In this document: positions 63,968 to 64,000 of the stretch, in pieces
Numbering within the stretch: the stretch's first letter is position 1
How the letters are laid out: the number at the start of each line of letters is the position of its first letter
From: Lactobacillus sp. ESL0680
GTDB taxonomy: Bacteria > Bacillota > Bacilli > Lactobacillales > Lactobacillaceae
DNA: 64,000 nt
Direction of reading: 5' to 3'
Assembly: GCF_029392855.1 (NCBI RefSeq)
Contig: NZ_CP113945.1
Coordinates: 744,001 to 808,000, forward strand
Translations under genes and position numbers: made by a program
Notes under the pieces: generated by a model
The model's database searches: none
Seen by the model: the letters and a program-made list of their open reading frames with translations, nothing else
Told to the model about the DNA's origin: nothing

Positions 63968-64000
63968 ATGGCGACAATTCAATGGTATCCGGGACATATG
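63968..64000 (+). CDS. rbgA: Ribosome biogenesis GTPase RbgA (YlqF), start only
   Basis: Eleven codons to the window edge read MATIQWYPGHM, the N-terminal signature of RbgA/YlqF (TIQWFPGHM), a circularly permuted GTPase for late 50S assembly. AGAGG lies upstream at suitable spacing. The rest is outside the window. Confidence 0.85.
   Translation, partial: MATIQWYPGHM

Overview
The window is a stretch of Firmicute core chromosome that reads as Lactobacillus sensu stricto (the acidophilus/delbrueckii side of the Lactobacillaceae). The grounds are an AT-rich sequence with strong AGGAGG-type ribosome binding sites, RpoY with two RNase J paralogs, the nifS-DUF1831-mnmA cluster, the ftsW-ylbG-rsmD-coaD-ylbL-comEA-comEC-holA order, pfkA-pyk, the ribT-scpA-scpB-rluB order, and a zinc-free L32. 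The species cannot be fixed from sequence alone. No rRNA, tRNA, CRISPR array, insertion sequence or prophage is visible, and no gap between genes exceeds 300 bases.

Layout. 1-10288: 3' part of ileS, then a cold-shock-like gene, a Nudix hydrolase, a tail-anchored protein, mtnN, the tRNA 2-thiouridine cluster (nifS-like, DUF1831, mnmA), a histidine phosphatase, a TPR protein, recD2 and a hypothetical gene. 10403-11998: an APC permease. 12041-15665 is on the minus strand: lipid kinase, rnjA, rpoY and def. 15794-25463: typA behind a structured leader, then ftsW, ylbG, rsmD, coaD, a PDZ/Lon-type protease, comEA, comEC and holA. 25527-33821: divergent rpsT and rpsO, then rnjB, a TPR protein, tuf, tig, clpX and engB. 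33850-33972: a 40-residue minus-strand gene. 34147-43179: uvrC, obgE, an O-acyltransferase, rnz, an SDR, a LapA-like protein, rpmF and a 5'-nucleotidase-like gene. 43227-53907: a minus-strand membrane protein, then dnaE, pfkA-pyk, cvfB, xerD, ribT-like, scpA, scpB and rluB. 53938-64000: FMN riboswitch and ribU, a LysM protein, cmk, rpsA, der, hup, a TPR protein, cca, trhA (minus), degV, yozE and the start of rbgA.

The genes are mostly information processing (translation factors and ribosome assembly, tRNA modification and 3'-end maturation, RNA decay, DNA repair and replication, chromosome segregation) plus the two lower-glycolysis control enzymes and envelope functions. Most transcription units end in clear intrinsic terminators, and several begin with extended -10 promoters of the form TGNTAAAAT.

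The most unusual signals lie in non-coding leaders. They are a structured, terminator-bearing leader in front of typA with an in-frame upstream start, a cmk ribosome binding site split from its start by a hairpin, an FMN riboswitch whose anti-terminator can be traced base by base, a near-ideal CcpA (cre) site upstream of pfkA, and self-complementary leaders in front of rpsO, tuf, rpmF and hup. I found no clearly undescribed multi-gene system here.
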